Position numbers and translations under genes: made by a program. 64,000 nt of DNA, taken from the NCBI GenBank assembly GCA_039583875.1, contig CM077160.1, positions 113,293,314 through 113,357,313 of the forward strand, given 5' to 3'. The notes beneath the pieces were generated by a model. The model did not search any database. It worked only from the letters and a program-made list of their open reading frames with translations, and was not told the origin of the DNA. The stretch is from Platanthera guangdongensis (Eukaryota > Streptophyta > Magnoliopsida > Asparagales > Orchidaceae). Below are positions 10,744-22,329 of the stretch, in pieces (the first letter of the stretch is position 1; each line of letters opens with the position of its first letter).

Positions 10744-12975
10744 ATGCGCCTTTGCATCGACTATAGCGAGTTGAACAAAGTCACTATCAAGAACAGGTAC
10801 CCCCTGCCCAGAATCGACGACTTATTCGATCAGTTACGTGGCAGTTCTGTGTTCTCCAAGATTGACCTTCGATCAGGATATCATCAGCTCAGAATCCGAG
10901 AGTCGGACATTCCACGGACGGCGTTTCGATCGAGACATGGACATTTCGAATTCCTAGTTATGTCTTTTGGGTTGACCAACGCCCCATCAGCATTCATGGA
11001 CATGATGAACCGAGTGTTCAAGGATTTTCTGGACAAGTTTGTGGTCGTATTCATAGACGACGTTCTGATTTACTCACGGAATGCTGCGGAGCATGATCAG
11101 CACTTGCGGTTGGTGTTATCTGCCTTGAGAGATCATCAGTTGTACGCCAAGTTGAGCAAATGTGAGTTCTGGTTGCCTCAGGTATCCTTCCTGGGTCATG
11201 TGGTGAACAAGGATGGCATTTCAGTGGACCCGGTGAAGATTTCTGCAGTGATGGATTGGCGTAGGCCGAGCTCACCCAAGGAGATTAGGAGCTTCTTGGG
11301 GTTGGCCGACTATTATAGAAGGTTTGTTGAGGGCTTTTCTACCTTGGCAGCGCCCTTGACTAAGTTGACGCAGAAGCATGCGGCGTTCATCTGGAGTGAG
11401 CAGTGCGAGGAGGCCTTTCTGGAGCTAAAGAGGAGATTGTGCACTGCTCCTGTTTTGACATTGCCTACGGAGGGCAAGGACTATGATGTTTATGTGGATG
11501 CCTCGCATGTTGGGCTCGGAGGCGTGTTGATGCAAGAGGGGAAGGTGATCGCGTATGGGTCGCGGCAGTTGAAGACTCACGAGCGGAATTATCCTACGCA
11601 TGACCTCGAGTTTGCGGCGGTGATTTTTGCGTTGAAGCTGTGGAGGCATCTACTCTATGGGGCCCAGTGCAAGATTTTCACAGATCATAAGAGCCTGAAG
11701 TACGTGTTTACTCAGAAGGAGCTGAATCTGCGCCAACGACGGTGGCTAGAGTTCGTGGCCGATTATGACGTGGAGATCCAGTACCATCCAGGCAAGGCCA
11801 ATGTGGTGGCCGACGCCCTGAGCCGCAAGACAGGGAAGATCTTCAACCTCACGGCGGACCGTTTAGTGGAAGAGTTCCTGTTGATGGACATCTCTGTGGG
11901 AGGCTGTGATTTGCAAAGCAGTTTGGCAGTGGCAGAGCCATCTTGGATTTCGCTCACCAGGTTGCACCAGAAGGATGATCCAGATTTGTTACACCTGTAC
12001 CTCAGGGCTGAGAGAGGGGAGTTGCCGGATTTCTCCATCGACGATTTGGGTACCTTGAAGTACCGCGACAGGTTTTGCATCCCCGCGGTTGGAGACATCA
12101 GGAGCACGGTATGCAAAGAGGCTCATGGATCCAGTGTTGCCTACCACCCGGGATCCACGAAGATGTATCATGATTTGAAGCAGATCGCCTGGTGGCAAGG
12201 TATGAAAGGGGATATAGCTCGGTATGTTTCTGAATGTTACACTTGCAAGCGGGTGAAGGCCGATCATGGGAGGCCTGGTGGAAAGCTGACTCCTTTGGAA
12301 ATCCCGACTTGGAAGTGGGAAAGTATCTCTATGGACTTCATCACGGGCTTACCAAGATCTCCAAGAGGATTTGACTCAGTTTGGGTGATCGTGGACCGAT
12401 TGACGAAGTGTGCGCACTTCGTACCTTATAAGATCGACTACCCGATGAAGAAGATAGCAGAACTGTATTTGAGTGAGGTCATCCGATTGCATGGAGTTCC
12501 CGTGAGCATCATTTCAGACCGAGACTCCAGATTTACTTCCCGTTTCTGGAAGAGTTTGCAGGAGGGTTTGGGCACAGACTTGAGATATTCTACCGCTTAC
12601 CACCCTCAGACAAATGGGCAGACCGAGAGGGTGAACCGCATTGTGGAGGATATGATCAGATGCTACATTCTAGATCACGGTGGAGCATGGGATGAGCGTT
12701 TGCGGCTCATGGAGTTTGCCTACAATAACAGTTACCAAGAGAGCTTGCAAATGACTCCCTTCGAGGCATTGTATGGGAGGCGCTGCAGAACCCCGTTGTT
12801 TTGGACTGAGGCCGGGGAGAGGCCTCTGTTGGGTCCTGATGCTCTAGAGGAAATGGAGGTTGCTGTGAAGCTCATTCGGGAAAAGCTTCGGTTAGCTCAG
12901 GAAAGATATGAGAAAAACGTCAACCGGCGTAGGTCTGATTTGGAACCCCGTTGTTCTGGTTCGTTCATGCTTTGA
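10744..12975 (+). CDS. pol: Gypsy-G RT, RNase H and integrase (3'-truncated)
   Basis: Opens in RT at [14 protein letters not shown]. The RT catalytic box FIDDVLIYS is at about 11050-11076 with the Asp-Asp pair intact. RNase H follows ([13 protein letters not shown], then FTDHKSLKY). The connection ends in [14 protein letters not shown]. Integrase shows the HHCC zinc region (about 12110-12250, including [12 protein letters not shown]) and the DDE core ([39 protein letters not shown]). The reading frame stays open to 12975, but from 12953 the DNA is LTR sequence, so the last eight codons are foreign. The integrase C-terminus and any chromodomain are lost. The frame follows the TAG at 10741 and shares its phase. 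Confidence 0.92.
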   Translation: MRLCIDYSELNKVTIKNRYPLPRIDDLFDQLRGSSVFSKIDLRSGYHQLRIRESDIPRTAFRSRHGHFEFLVMSFGLTNAPSAFMDMMNRVFKDFLDKFVVVFIDDVLIYSRNAAEHDQHLRLVLSALRDHQLYAKLSKCEFWLPQVSFLGHVVNKDGISVDPVKISAVMDWRRPSSPKEIRSFLGLADYYRRFVEGFSTLAAPLTKLTQKHAAFIWSEQCEEAFLELKRRLCTAPVLTLPTEGKDYDVYVDASHVGLGGVLMQEGKVIAYGSRQLKTHERNYPTHDLEFAAVIFALKLWRHLLYGAQCKIFTDHKSLKYVFTQKELNLRQRRWLEFVADYDVEIQYHPGKANVVADALSRKTGKIFNLTADRLVEEFLLMDISVGGCDLQSSLAVAEPSWISLTRLHQKDDPDLLHLYLRAERGELPDFSIDDLGTLKYRDRFCIPAVGDIRSTVCKEAHGSSVAYHPGSTKMYHDLKQIAWWQGMKGDIARYVSECYTCKRVKADHGRPGGKLTPLEIPTWKWESISMDFITGLPRSPRGFDSVWVIVDRLTKCAHFVPYKIDYPMKKIAELYLSEVIRLHGVPVSIISDRDSRFTSRFWKSLQEGLGTDLRYSTAYHPQTNGQTERVNRIVEDMIRCYILDHGGAWDERLRLMEFAYNNSYQESLQMTPFEALYGRRCRTPLFWTEAGERPLLGPDALEEMEVAVKLIREKLRLAQERYEKNVNRRRSDLEPRCSGSFML

Positions 12976-15183
12976 TGGAGTTTTTCTTCCCAGGTTTTCC
13001 CCTTCGATTGTTGCTCGTGGCCGGCAGTTTGGAAGTGAGTCTTGGCCGAATTTTTTCTTGTTGTTGTTCCTCAAAGACAAACCAAGGCAAGTGCATCTTT
13101 TGCCCTTGTCAAAGCTTTTGCAATTTAGTTTCCTTGATTTTGATTTCAGATCTACTCACCTAAGTATTATTTTTTTTTCTTCCCCTTGCTCACCCGAAAT
13201 TTTTGGGGGCTAACCATCGTTGCTTTAGGTCGCGGTTTCATGATTCGGGGTGTTAGATCGGATTTTGTACTAAATGAATTACTAGTTTAAATGTTGGATT
13301 TTGAGGACCTTGAGTCGTGCCCGGATTCCGTTAGGGGGTTGTACCTTGGTTTTGTTCAAAATCGTTTGATTGCTAAAGTAGCGGTCGAATTAAATCAATA
13401 GGCTGTTGTTCATTCCTTAGTGTTGATCAGAACGTGTTCAATAATCGGTGTTAGAACGTGTCCAAAAGTTGGAGGTTATGGTTGCTTCAACTTGCTCGTT
13501 TATTCAATAATTTCGGTCGTGCTCACTTGCTAAAACAAATATTGTCCGTTTCCAATTAAGCTATAGCTTGTGGTTCCCTTTCATGGATGAGAACCAAGAC
13601 TAGCCCGTTTCATTATGAAGTTAATTGCTTGCGTTAGCGTCAAAATTAATCATCGTTGTTAGTATCAAATTAATCGCGTGTGGATAGGTACCAAATTAGT
13701 TATGTACGTCTTCGTATCAAATTAACTAGGCTTGTTCGGTGTCTAACCTATTCCCTTTATTATGGTGATCAATTATTGGTGCATGTTTAGCAGAATGTCG
13801 AACTACTTGCATAATTATATTGTCGCTCTGTTTTCAACTTATTTATGTCAAGTCACTGATCGGGGCAACTCGACGTTTGGCCGTCGGTTTGTACTTAGGG
13901 TTCTTAGATGATGTGCTCTAGTGGGAATAGGGTTGTGGTGAATTCTTGGTGGTTCATGGAACTACCAGTGAGGGTTTTGTTTTGAGTTACTTAGTGCTGG
14001 AGCAGGATGTGATTTTGAGGTGGGTCGGACCGATGCCGCCACCCGTGTTTTACTTTTTGTCTTAATAAGACAATGTGAGCTATTTGGTTGAGTTGGACCG
14101 ATGCCACCACCACAGCACCTTGAGATGTTTAGGCCTGTGAGACGTGGTTGGACCGTTGCCACCAGTCTAGGCCCTTATTTCCGTTTTTGTCCATCTCCAG
14201 TACTAGGTGGCTCTTCCTGCTCTAGCTCTATACTTGAAATTATCTGTTACTTTGCTAATCCTTCCTGCAGATATGTGAGAGGCTTGACCTCACCCGTGCA
14301 CTTGGTGCACCCCCCCTTTTTTTTTGCTCACTCATGGCGAGTATTCCTCTTTCACTTGTTTACTTTAGCTCTTACCTGTTTCACTTCTTTCTTATGCTAT
14401 TGTTCATTTCCATATTTATATATTGCTTTGCTGAGGCGTTCTTTTCTTTGAATGCCTCAGGTTCAGGTTTATAGCCGACTGAGCGGCTAGGGTTCTTCTG
14501 GAGTTTGCTAGTGCTGTAGCTGCTGCTGAGTTTCTTTTCCTCACTCCTGGGAGGTAGTTCTTTAGACTTGTAGTACATATATACCTACTCACCAGTGGGT
14601 TCGTGTCAGTTGTTGGCGCCCACTGGTGGTTTCTCTTTTAGAAGCTTTGTACCTTGCTTATACTGCTATATTTCCTGTTTTGGAGTTTATTCAACTTGTT
14701 TCTGGGATGATTTATGTTAGGTTGCTAGTTATTTTAAAACCTATAAAAGAAACTAACTATTATATCAAAAATATAGACATCATGTTTTCCTTTCTAAAGA
14801 GCTTAATCACTATTTTCAAACCGCGTAAAAAAGGGTATTTCCTATATATGATATATAAATTAAATCTAGGGTTTTGCATAGCCTTAGGCGTCCCCTGGGG
14901 ACGCGTAAGCACTCTCTTAGGATGCTAAAAAATGAATAAAGTATTTTCCGCTACGTATAAGTATAATTTTGAAAGGGTGGACTAGTTGATCCACGAAGCC
15001 GAGGGATACAGCCTCAAAAATGTATTTGGTTTTCACCTCATTCAAGTTTTGAACTTTCTTAGTCTTAGCAGTTAGTGGTCGCCTGAGCGTCGACAGTTAT
15101 CCCCTGTCCGACGTGACATCACAACGTGCGTTTTCTTCTACTCTGATACTTCTAAAATTTCGGAGAAAATGCGGGTTGTGACA
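12953..15183 (+). repeat. 3' LTR of Gypsy-G, 5'-truncated (2231 bp)
   Basis: Matches 5737-7969 with about 20 differences and a small length change in a C-run. The join to pol occurs at the shared 13-mer GTTCTGGTTCGTT, so the first ~873 bp of the LTR, the polypurine tract and the end of pol were removed together. Confidence 0.93.
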
Positions 15184-15188
15184 GTATC

Positions 15189-16610
15189 CCTGCGGAGTCA
15201 TTACCAGCAATCAAAATATCATCCACATAAAGCAGGAGAATGACTGTCCCAGTTGATTGATGACGAGTAAAAATGAAGAAGTCTGTCGAGCTTCTTTTTA
15301 AGCCAACCTCTCGAACAACCTTACTGAACTTTTCAAACCACGCCCGGGGAGATAGTTTGAGACTATAGATAGACTTCCGGAGCAAACACACACGAGACTC
15401 CCCCGTGATCTCAAACCCGAGCGGTTGGTGCATGTAAACAGTCTCAAGAAGATCGCCATTCAGAAAAGCATTTTTGATATCGAACTGATGTAGGGGCCAC
15501 TGACGATGAACAACCATAGAGAGCAGAACCCGAACAGAGTTTAACTTGGCAACCGGGGAGAAGGTTTTATCATAATCAAGTCCGTATTACTGAGTGAACC
15601 CTCGGGCCACAAGCCGAGCTTTCAGAAGATCAACTGTCCCATCTTCCGTATGTTTGATTGTAAAGATCCACTTACAATCAACACAACTATGTCCGGGAGA
15701 TAGAGAGACAAGATCCCAAGTCCGATTGGCTCAGAGAGCAGTCATTTCCACATGCATAGCAGCACGCCACCCCGGATGATGGAGAGCCTCCCGTAAAGAG
15801 TTAGGTATAGAAATGCAAAATACAGAGCACAAATTTAAGAAGAGGTGGAGAGAGACGATGTAAATAGACATAATTTGCCAGAGGATAAGCCGTAGAAGAT
15901 GATGCCGAATCAACATGCCGCGAGAGCACACCACGAGAGGGGAGCTGCTGCATGGCACGAGATAGAGGAGGAAGACGAGTGTAAACCTGAATGATAGGTG
16001 GTTTGGATTGGACTGGTAGTGGAGGAGGTGTGAGGAGAAGGGGTGGAAGTGGTGATATGACTGGAACTGTGGGTCGAGGAAGAGGAGGAAGAAGAGGATC
16101 AGTAGGGATGGTGTGATATGGTTGGTCTTCACAAAAAGTGACATCAACAGAGACAACCAACTTCCCGTCGGTAGGAGAATAACAGACATACTCATTCTGA
16201 GTGCGAGAGTAGCCAACAAACATAGCTTTTGTAGCACGTGGAGCAAATTTGTCATTTGGTGGACCAAGATTATGGACATAACAAGTACATCCAAAGACGC
16301 GAGGTGTGAGAGAGAAGAGAGTCTTGGATGGGTAAAGAAGAGTGATCGTGACCACAAAGTTGAGAATAGACGAGGGCATGCGATTGATGAAATGACAAGC
16401 AGTAGAGACAACATAGTTCCAATAGAGAGGAGAAACTTGCATTTGAAACATGAAAGATCTGGAAACATCAAGGAGTTGACGATTTTTGCGCTCTGCTACA
16501 CCATTATGTTGAGGGATACACACACGAAGTCTGATGGATAATACAAAACTCGGTGCATAGATTTGAGAAGCCCCGACCAGTATCCTCACGTGTGTTGTCA
16601 ATATGGATAA
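15189..16610 (-). pseudogene. Copia-A integrase C-terminal half and RT N-terminal half
   Basis: On the minus strand, from 16610 down: the second integrase Asp region (written HIDNTRED, where Copia-B has RTDNARE), then HNGVAERKNRQLLDVSRS, YWNYVVSTACHFINRMPSSIL, FVGYSRTQNEYVCYS, a Pro/Leu-rich linker, and HHPGWRAAMHVEMTAL. RT follows with KWIFTIKH, LVARGFTQ-stop-YGLDYDKTFSPVAKL, WPLHQFDIKNAFLNGDL, and the active-site YVDD at 15229-15218. Frameshifts and stops divide it. RT resumes beyond Gypsy-G at 4858. The integrase N-terminal zinc region and first catalytic Asp are absent, with the break near 16650-16680. Confidence 0.85.
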
Positions 16611-18025
16611 TTTTTAAGGAAGTCGAAAATTGAGTGCGATTCTCTGTAAGAAATGTGCGGAAAAAACAGTGAAAAGAGCAGTAGGTGGAACATCCAAAAG
16701 ATACAACCCGTTGGACAGCCACCCTCTACCAAGTATATTCTGCGTTAGTTGATCCTGCACGACAAAAGAAGACCGTGAGAAGGTAACACAACAATCAAGA
16801 TCCTGGGTAAGACGGCTAACAGAGAGAAGGTTAAAGGGGGATCCCAGAACATGAACAACCGAGGATAACGAAAGGGATGGAGTAAGAGGCATATCAGCAG
16901 CACTAGTAATCAGGGTCGTGTCACCATTGACCACAATAATGAACTTAGGATAAACAGAATCCAAGTACTGAGGTGGCTTCTGCGGAGAGAGATAATGTGT
17001 GACACCTGAGTCCACAATCTAGTGAGAGCTGTGAGAGAGGCAAGATATACCTTCGTTGGAGATCGAGGCCACAGATCGAGAGGAACGACTAACCACCCCT
17101 TGTAACTGTTGGAGTTGAGCACGCAAAGCTGCAATGTTATCACTCGCGACGTAGGGAGAAGTGGTAGTAACAGAAGCAGTAAGTTGGGGAGGTAGACCAT
17201 GCTTGCGGTAGCAGGTGGCTTCAAGATGACCGTTCTGACCACAGTGAGAACATTTAAAGAGGGTATGGACACCAAGACCCCGTCCCCGAGATTGGCGACC
17301 TCCACGAGCCGGTGGACCACGAGAAGGCGCAGGAGTAGCCACGAACTGCTGGAGGAGAAAAGAAGAAAGATTCGGAGCCTCTGGTGGAGGAGTAACTTTC
17401 AGGAGCATCGAGCAAATGTCCGAGAGGGATGGAGTAACAACGGAAGACAAGATCTGAGATCGAACACTATGCAGATGTGATGGAACACGAGCCATCATCA
17501 TTGCAATCCCAACTGCTTCTTTTTGCACGCGTTGTGTAGCCAAATCCACGGTGGGAGGCTGCTGTTGTATCAATGCTTGCACAAGAGTTTTAGCACGAGC
17601 AACAAAGGAAGTCAAGTCATCAGTAGCCCCGGGATCAAGGAATTGAAGATTGGTAAGTATGTTGAATAAGTGCTGGAGACTGTCCTTTCCACAGTAGAGG
17701 GAGTGAAGATCCTCCCACATTGCGTGAGCTGTCTTGTGAAACATAGTCATCCAATACGGCTCGGTGTCCAGGGAATTAAGAAGCCACGATTGGACACACC
17801 CATTATCACAGATCCACTCCTCAGTGGGTGCAGTGGGAAGAGTCCTTGTCATGTGATGAATGAGACCTTTAGTCTGCAGAACAAGGCGAATTGAGTAAAC
17901 CCATTCAACAAAATTCGGGTTCCCACGGAGAGAGATGGTAGTGATCCGTAATTCGTCATGAAACTCAAGGGAAGCAACATTAGCACTTCAAGGAAAAGAA
18001 GAAGCAGTAGTTGAATCCGAAGCCA
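16611..18025 (-). pseudogene. Copia-A gag and protease
   Basis: Gag starts at the ATG at about 18025 (MASDSTTAS). A stop interrupts the first 15 codons, then LRITTISLRGNPNFVEWVYSIRLVL leads into a long open part (17852-17019). That part includes WICDNGCVQSWLLNSLD, HAMWEDLHSLY, and the zinc knuckle CSHCGQNGHLEATC at about 17250-17210. Protease is recognised by DSGVTHYLS at about 17010-16985, which lies just beyond a stop where a Trp-Ile-Val-type residue run is expected. PFNLLSVSRLTQDLDC and GLYLLDVPPTALF follow, and the sequence then jumps to the integrase middle. Same order and wording as Copia-B and C, so the three are one lineage. Confidence 0.85.
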
Positions 18026-18049
18026 TGCGGACTCTGTATCCGGCAACAA

Positions 18050-18850
18050 GGCGAACTGCCCGCGCGGTACACAGGAGAGGCTAGCCGCAACAGTCCACGA
18101 CAAGACGCAACAGTCTGCGGTAAGCAGCAAGGCCGAAAGGGCAAACAACAAACAAACTGTAGAACAAAGCAGCAGACAGCGGGAAGACAGCAGCGACCCA
18201 GGCGGCTTCAAAAAACAAACCAGGCGAGCAGAGAAGACGGGTGGCCTCAACGAGCAGCGAGCAAGGACAAACCGCTACAATCCGCCACAAACCTCCGCAA
18301 ACCGCAGCGGGTAAAGGAAAATCACAACAAGTAGCGGGAAAGAGGCAACAAGCAAAGACCGCAGCGGGTAAAGGCCAACAAAGCAACCCGTGCGAAGTGG
18401 AACCGCAACAAGCACAAACCGCAACAAATAGAAGAGAATAACACGCAAAAAAAGCAGCGGGTAAAGGTCAACAAACCGCAGCGGACCAAGAGCAAACCGC
18501 AGCGGTAAAGAGAAGCAACCCGTGCGAAGGTGATAAAAGCAAACCTCCGCGGACCAAGATCAAACCACATCGGGTAGAAGAAAGCAGACCGTAGCGAACC
18601 ACAATGGTCAAAGGAAGACAACGGTCAAAGGAAAGCTGTCCGCAACGGACATAGGGGAAACCGCAGTGGGCTCAAGTCAGTGGGACCCAGCAGCAAAGGC
18701 TATAAGAGCACGAGGAGAGCCAACACAGAAGAGGAGAACAAGCTCTCCTAGAGCCCGACGGATAGAAACGGAGATAGCCGACAGACCGACAGGAAGAACA
18801 ACACCAAAAGAGGAGTGGTTAAAAAAACAGACCGCCTATGGGATGTGATT
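18050..18850 (-). other. Copia-A repetitive 5' leader
   Basis: Between gag and the Copia-F insertion lies about 800 bp built from reiterated short blocks. On the plus strand these read like AAACCGCAGCGGGTAAAGG, with variants near 18299, 18357, 18451, 18475 and 18500. Copia-B (51960-52870) and Copia-C (36230-37190) have leaders of equal length and similar GC-rich GCGG-type wording, though they align poorly. Open frames within it are a consequence of the composition; I do not call genes. Confidence 0.7.
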
Positions 18851-18852
18851 TC

Positions 18853-19088
18853 AGTTGAATAAACGCGTTGGACGCAATGACGACAAAGGATCCATATAGC
18901 CAACCCCACTATAGTAGGATAAAGGCTTGAGTGTTGTTTTGTATACCCGTTGGACGAGATTTTCTTTTACGTTTCAGTCCTTTCTCATTTAATTGTTCAC
19001 ATGATATGTCACATGTATATTTGACGTATATATATGAATGCTTTGCCCGGTTTTAGGGCATCCGAGTAAATAAATTATCCTTTCCACT
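18853..19088 (+). repeat. 5' LTR of Copia-F (236 bp)
   Basis: Contains CATATGTCACATG-like and TATATATATGAATGC blocks shared with the second LTR. About 75 bp between two CGTTGGAC direct repeats (near 18867 and 18949) are absent from the 3' copy. Confidence 0.85.
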
Positions 19089-19099
19089 TGGTATCAGAG
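19089..19099 (+). other. Primer-binding site of Copia-F, initiator tRNA-Met
   Basis: TGGTATCAGAG immediately after the LTR. Confidence 0.9.
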
Positions 19100-19558
19100 A
19101 ACGACCGCCGATCAGCCTCTTCCGCCGCTCGGCTCCCGATCCTCCCCGTTCGCCTCCCGATCCCGCTCGCCCGCTCCCGCTCCGCCCCTCCCGCGCTCGC
19201 CCGCTCCCTCCCGTTCCGCCTCTCCCACACTCGCCTGCCACCGCTCCGCCCCTCTCGCTCGTTCTTCACACCGGAAGGGCCATCCAGTCCGTCGAAAAGA
19301 GCGTCCAGCCGCTCTTCCTTTCTTTGACCGCCTTCCTTTAAACGTCCCTTCTTCTCCGCGGCGTTTCTCTTCGGCGGTCTTCTCCGCCCGATTTTTTCGG
19401 GTGGCCTGGTGTCTCCGGCCGTTTTGTCCTCCATGGGGGTTGTCGGGGACATCATGCTGGCATCCTCCAGTGTCCTCTTCGGCGGCTTGATCTAAGGGAC
19501 ACTCGTAGGATGCAGTTTCGTCTGCTTTGAGTTCTTCATCTTCTTCCGTTTCTCATTG

Positions 19559-22240
19559 ATGGATGACTCCTCTGACATCTCGACAGCTCACACTGGTGCC
19601 CTTCACGGTTCCTCTGCAGATCCTCCCCCGAGCCACGGCCAGTCTGGTTCGTTGAAGATAACTATTGTTACCTTGAATGACACGAATTATCTGGAATGGT
19701 CCAGGGCAGCACCCCATGCTATTTGCAGGAACCAGCTATACGAACATATTGATGATACCACTGTTGAGCCACCACGTACTGATCCCTCTTGGAGAAAATG
19801 GGATGCAGACAATTCATTGGTTATCTCGTGGTTACTTCACTCGATGTCCCCCAGGTGTATCGCAACTATATGTTGTTGGACTCGGCTTATGAAATTTGGA
19901 AACAGGTCCATGACACCTACTCTCAGGCAAACAGTTCGACGCAGATTTATGAGCTCACTCGTCGTGTTCTGGAGTTGAAGCAGGGAACCATGACCGTGTC
20001 TGCCTACTATTCTGAGTTCGAACGTCTGTATCAAGAGTTGGATTACTTCAACACCTTTACTGCCGCTTGCACTGCCGATGCGCAGGCCCTACAGAAGGAT
20101 AAAGATCATTTTCGCCTGCATGTCCTCCACCGTGAGCTTTTTCCCTCTCTTCGGGAGGCCTTCAGTACGCTCCTCAGTGATGAGAATCGTCGTCGCTCTC
20201 TTGGTTCCTCTACTGATCACTCTGCACTAGCTGAGATTTCTTGAAGACCACCTCCTGTATGCAGCCACTGTGGGAAGAAAGGCCATACCAAGGATGTATG
20301 TTTTCGCCTGCATCCCCACATTGCTCCATTTGGCCCGGGTTCTACTTCTCGTGGGCGAGGTGGGCACCGTGGTGGTGGCCTCCAGACTGGTGATCACACT
20401 CAGTATTCTGCGCACTCGACAGAGGTTCAGGAGGACACCTCTGGGGTCCTGTCTGCTATGGAATTAGAGGCTTTTCGTCGTATGTTGCGCTCCCAGACTG
20501 ATTCTACACTGGCTGCTTCTACTGCCGTGTTTGCTACTTCTGGTCTCTCCAGTGCTCATGTTGTGTCCTCATCCCCTTCCGAGTGGATCATCGACTCAGG
20601 TGGGACAGATCACATGACTGGCTCTGCCTTAGGTTTTACCTCTTATACTCCTCTTTCTGGTCGTGATAAGGTCATTGTTGTAAAGGGTTCTCTCTTATTC
20701 ATCGCTGGTAAACGAACCATTGCTTGTTCTCCCGACCTTTCACTATCCTCAGTTTTGCATGTCCCTTCATTTTCTCGCAATCTTCTCTTCATTAGTCACT
20801 TGACTACTGTTTTAAATTGCTGTGCAACCTTTTTCCCTGATGTTTGTTTATTTCAGGATCTGGATACGAAGCGGACGCTTTGCAGTGGTAGGAATGTTGG
20901 CGGGCTGTACTTGTTGAACCGGTCATTATCTTCCAGTGCTCTTTCTTCCATCAGATCTCCGACGTTACATGACATCCAGCACTGGCATCAGCGTTTTGGC
21001 CACCCTTCTTCTTTATATCATACTAAATTGTTTCCTGCTTTCCATCATTTAATTAAGTCGTTTTCTTGTGACACTTGTGAACAATCCAAACATGTTCGTC
21101 AGAGTATTTGTCATATGTCTTTTCCTAGTTCATATCCGTTTGATGTTATCCATTCTGATGTTTGGGGTCCCTCCCCGGTGTTATCTTTGACTAACTATAA
21201 ATGGTTTGTTACTTTTATTGATTATCATTCTCGTACTACATGACTTTATTTGTTAAAACGGAAATATGATGTGCTTGTTAGCTTTCAGTCCTTTCGTAAA
21301 ATGATGGTGCAACAATTCAGTGGCACAATCCGTGTACTTCGCAGTGATAATGGTGGGGAATATGATGACCGGGGAGTGTTTGGTGCCTATCTTGCCGAAC
21401 ATGGCATTATTCATCAAACATGTGTCCACACTTCTACTCAAAATGATGTCGCTGAACGGAAAAATAAACACTTGCTGGAGGTTGCTTGGTGTTTGCTGCT
21501 TGCCATGCACCTTCCCAAGTCCTATTGGGGTGATGCGGTTCTCACGGCCGCCCACCTTATTAACCGTGTTCCGTTTCGTTCCATTTCCTATGACGCGCCC
21601 CTCTCCCGTCTGGCCAAGAACCACATTGTCCACACCTCTCACATTGCCCCTCACATCTTTGACTCTGTCTGCTTTGTCCATGTTCATACCCAACATCGTG
21701 ATAAACTGGATGTGCGCTCTCTCCGATGTGTATTCGTTGGATACTCTCCTACTACCAAAAGATATCGGTGTTATTACCCTCCCACTCATCGCTACTATTG
21801 CACTGTTGATGTTACCTTTCGTGAGGGGGAGTTGTTCTTTGGTACTTGTCAGAGGGAGATAGGTAGTAACAACGACGAGACCATCGACTCTCCTCTCCCG
21901 ATTGTTGCCTCTCCTCATATTCCCTTTACTAATGCTCTGTGTACTGCTCCTGTCTCTTCCACCTCTACTCCTCTTATATTATACACATACTCCCGTAGAC
22001 CCCAGACTGTTGAGCAAGTACAGACAATGGATGTTCCACCGTACCGGTGCCTGTCTCTGATCCAGATTCAGATGATGACCCCCATGTTCCTCTTGCTCAT
22101 CTTAAAGGTAAAACGGGTGGCACCAAACACCTCATTGCCAACTACTTTTGTTATACTCATCTCTCTCAGGCTCACAAAACTTTTATCTCATCTCTTTCCT
22201 CTATTATAATTTCTAAGACCTGACAGGAGATTGTTCAGAT
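19559..22240 (+). pseudogene. Copia-F gag, protease and integrase
   Basis: Gag begins at the ATG at 19559 (MDDSSDIST) and shows LNDTNYLEWSRA, then SLVISWLLHSM. The frame shifts near 19855, and Gag continues with NYMLLDSAYEIWKQV and YYSEFERLYQELDYF to a TGA at 20242-20244. A zinc knuckle CSHCGKKGHTKDVC (about 20256-20297) follows. Protease has WIIDSGGTDHMTG at about 20584-20622 with Asp-Ser-Gly intact. GAG-pre-integrase (WHQRFGHPSSLYH, CDTCEQSKH) and integrase (HSDVWGPSP, FVTFIDYHSRTT-stop, LRSDNGGEYDD, ERKNKHLLEVA, FVGYSPTTKRYRCYYPP) follow. A TGA at 21241-21243 interrupts integrase. The acidic catalytic residues look present. Confidence 0.88.
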
Positions 22241-22329
22241 ACCTGAGTGGAAACAGGCTATGGAAGAGAAAATGCGTGCCTACAAAAAAATGGAACATGG
22301 AGGCTTGCTAGTCTCCCTCCTGGGAAGCG

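Larger units (their letters stand above)
4864..15183 (+). mobile_element. Gypsy-G: young Ty3/Gypsy (chromovirus-like) element nested in Copia-A
   Basis: The element starts TGTAACGCCC and ends GGTTGTGACA. It is flanked by a perfect 5-bp duplication GTATC at 4859-4863 and 15184-15188, inside the RT of Copia-A. Order: 3106-bp 5' LTR, initiator-Met PBS, hairpin-rich leader, gag with three CCHC knuckles, protease, RT, RNase H, integrase, then a 3' LTR lacking its first ~870 bp. Long LTRs, the Gag layout and the pol order suit the Del/Tekay group of chromoviruses, though the C-terminal chromodomain region is deleted here. The LTR copies differ at only about 20 of 2230 positions by eye, mostly transitions, so insertion was recent. 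One nonsense codon and the 3' deletion make it non-autonomous. Confidence 0.95.

Noticed and set aside
18011..18621. Gln/Arg/Lys-rich and Leu/Cys-rich frames
   Set aside because: They lie in the repetitive leader of Copia-A. Frames in the leaders of B and C are of the same nature.
21253..21918. 221-codon minus-strand frame opposite Copia-F integrase
   Set aside because: The plus strand encodes clear integrase motifs; the antisense frame is a shadow.
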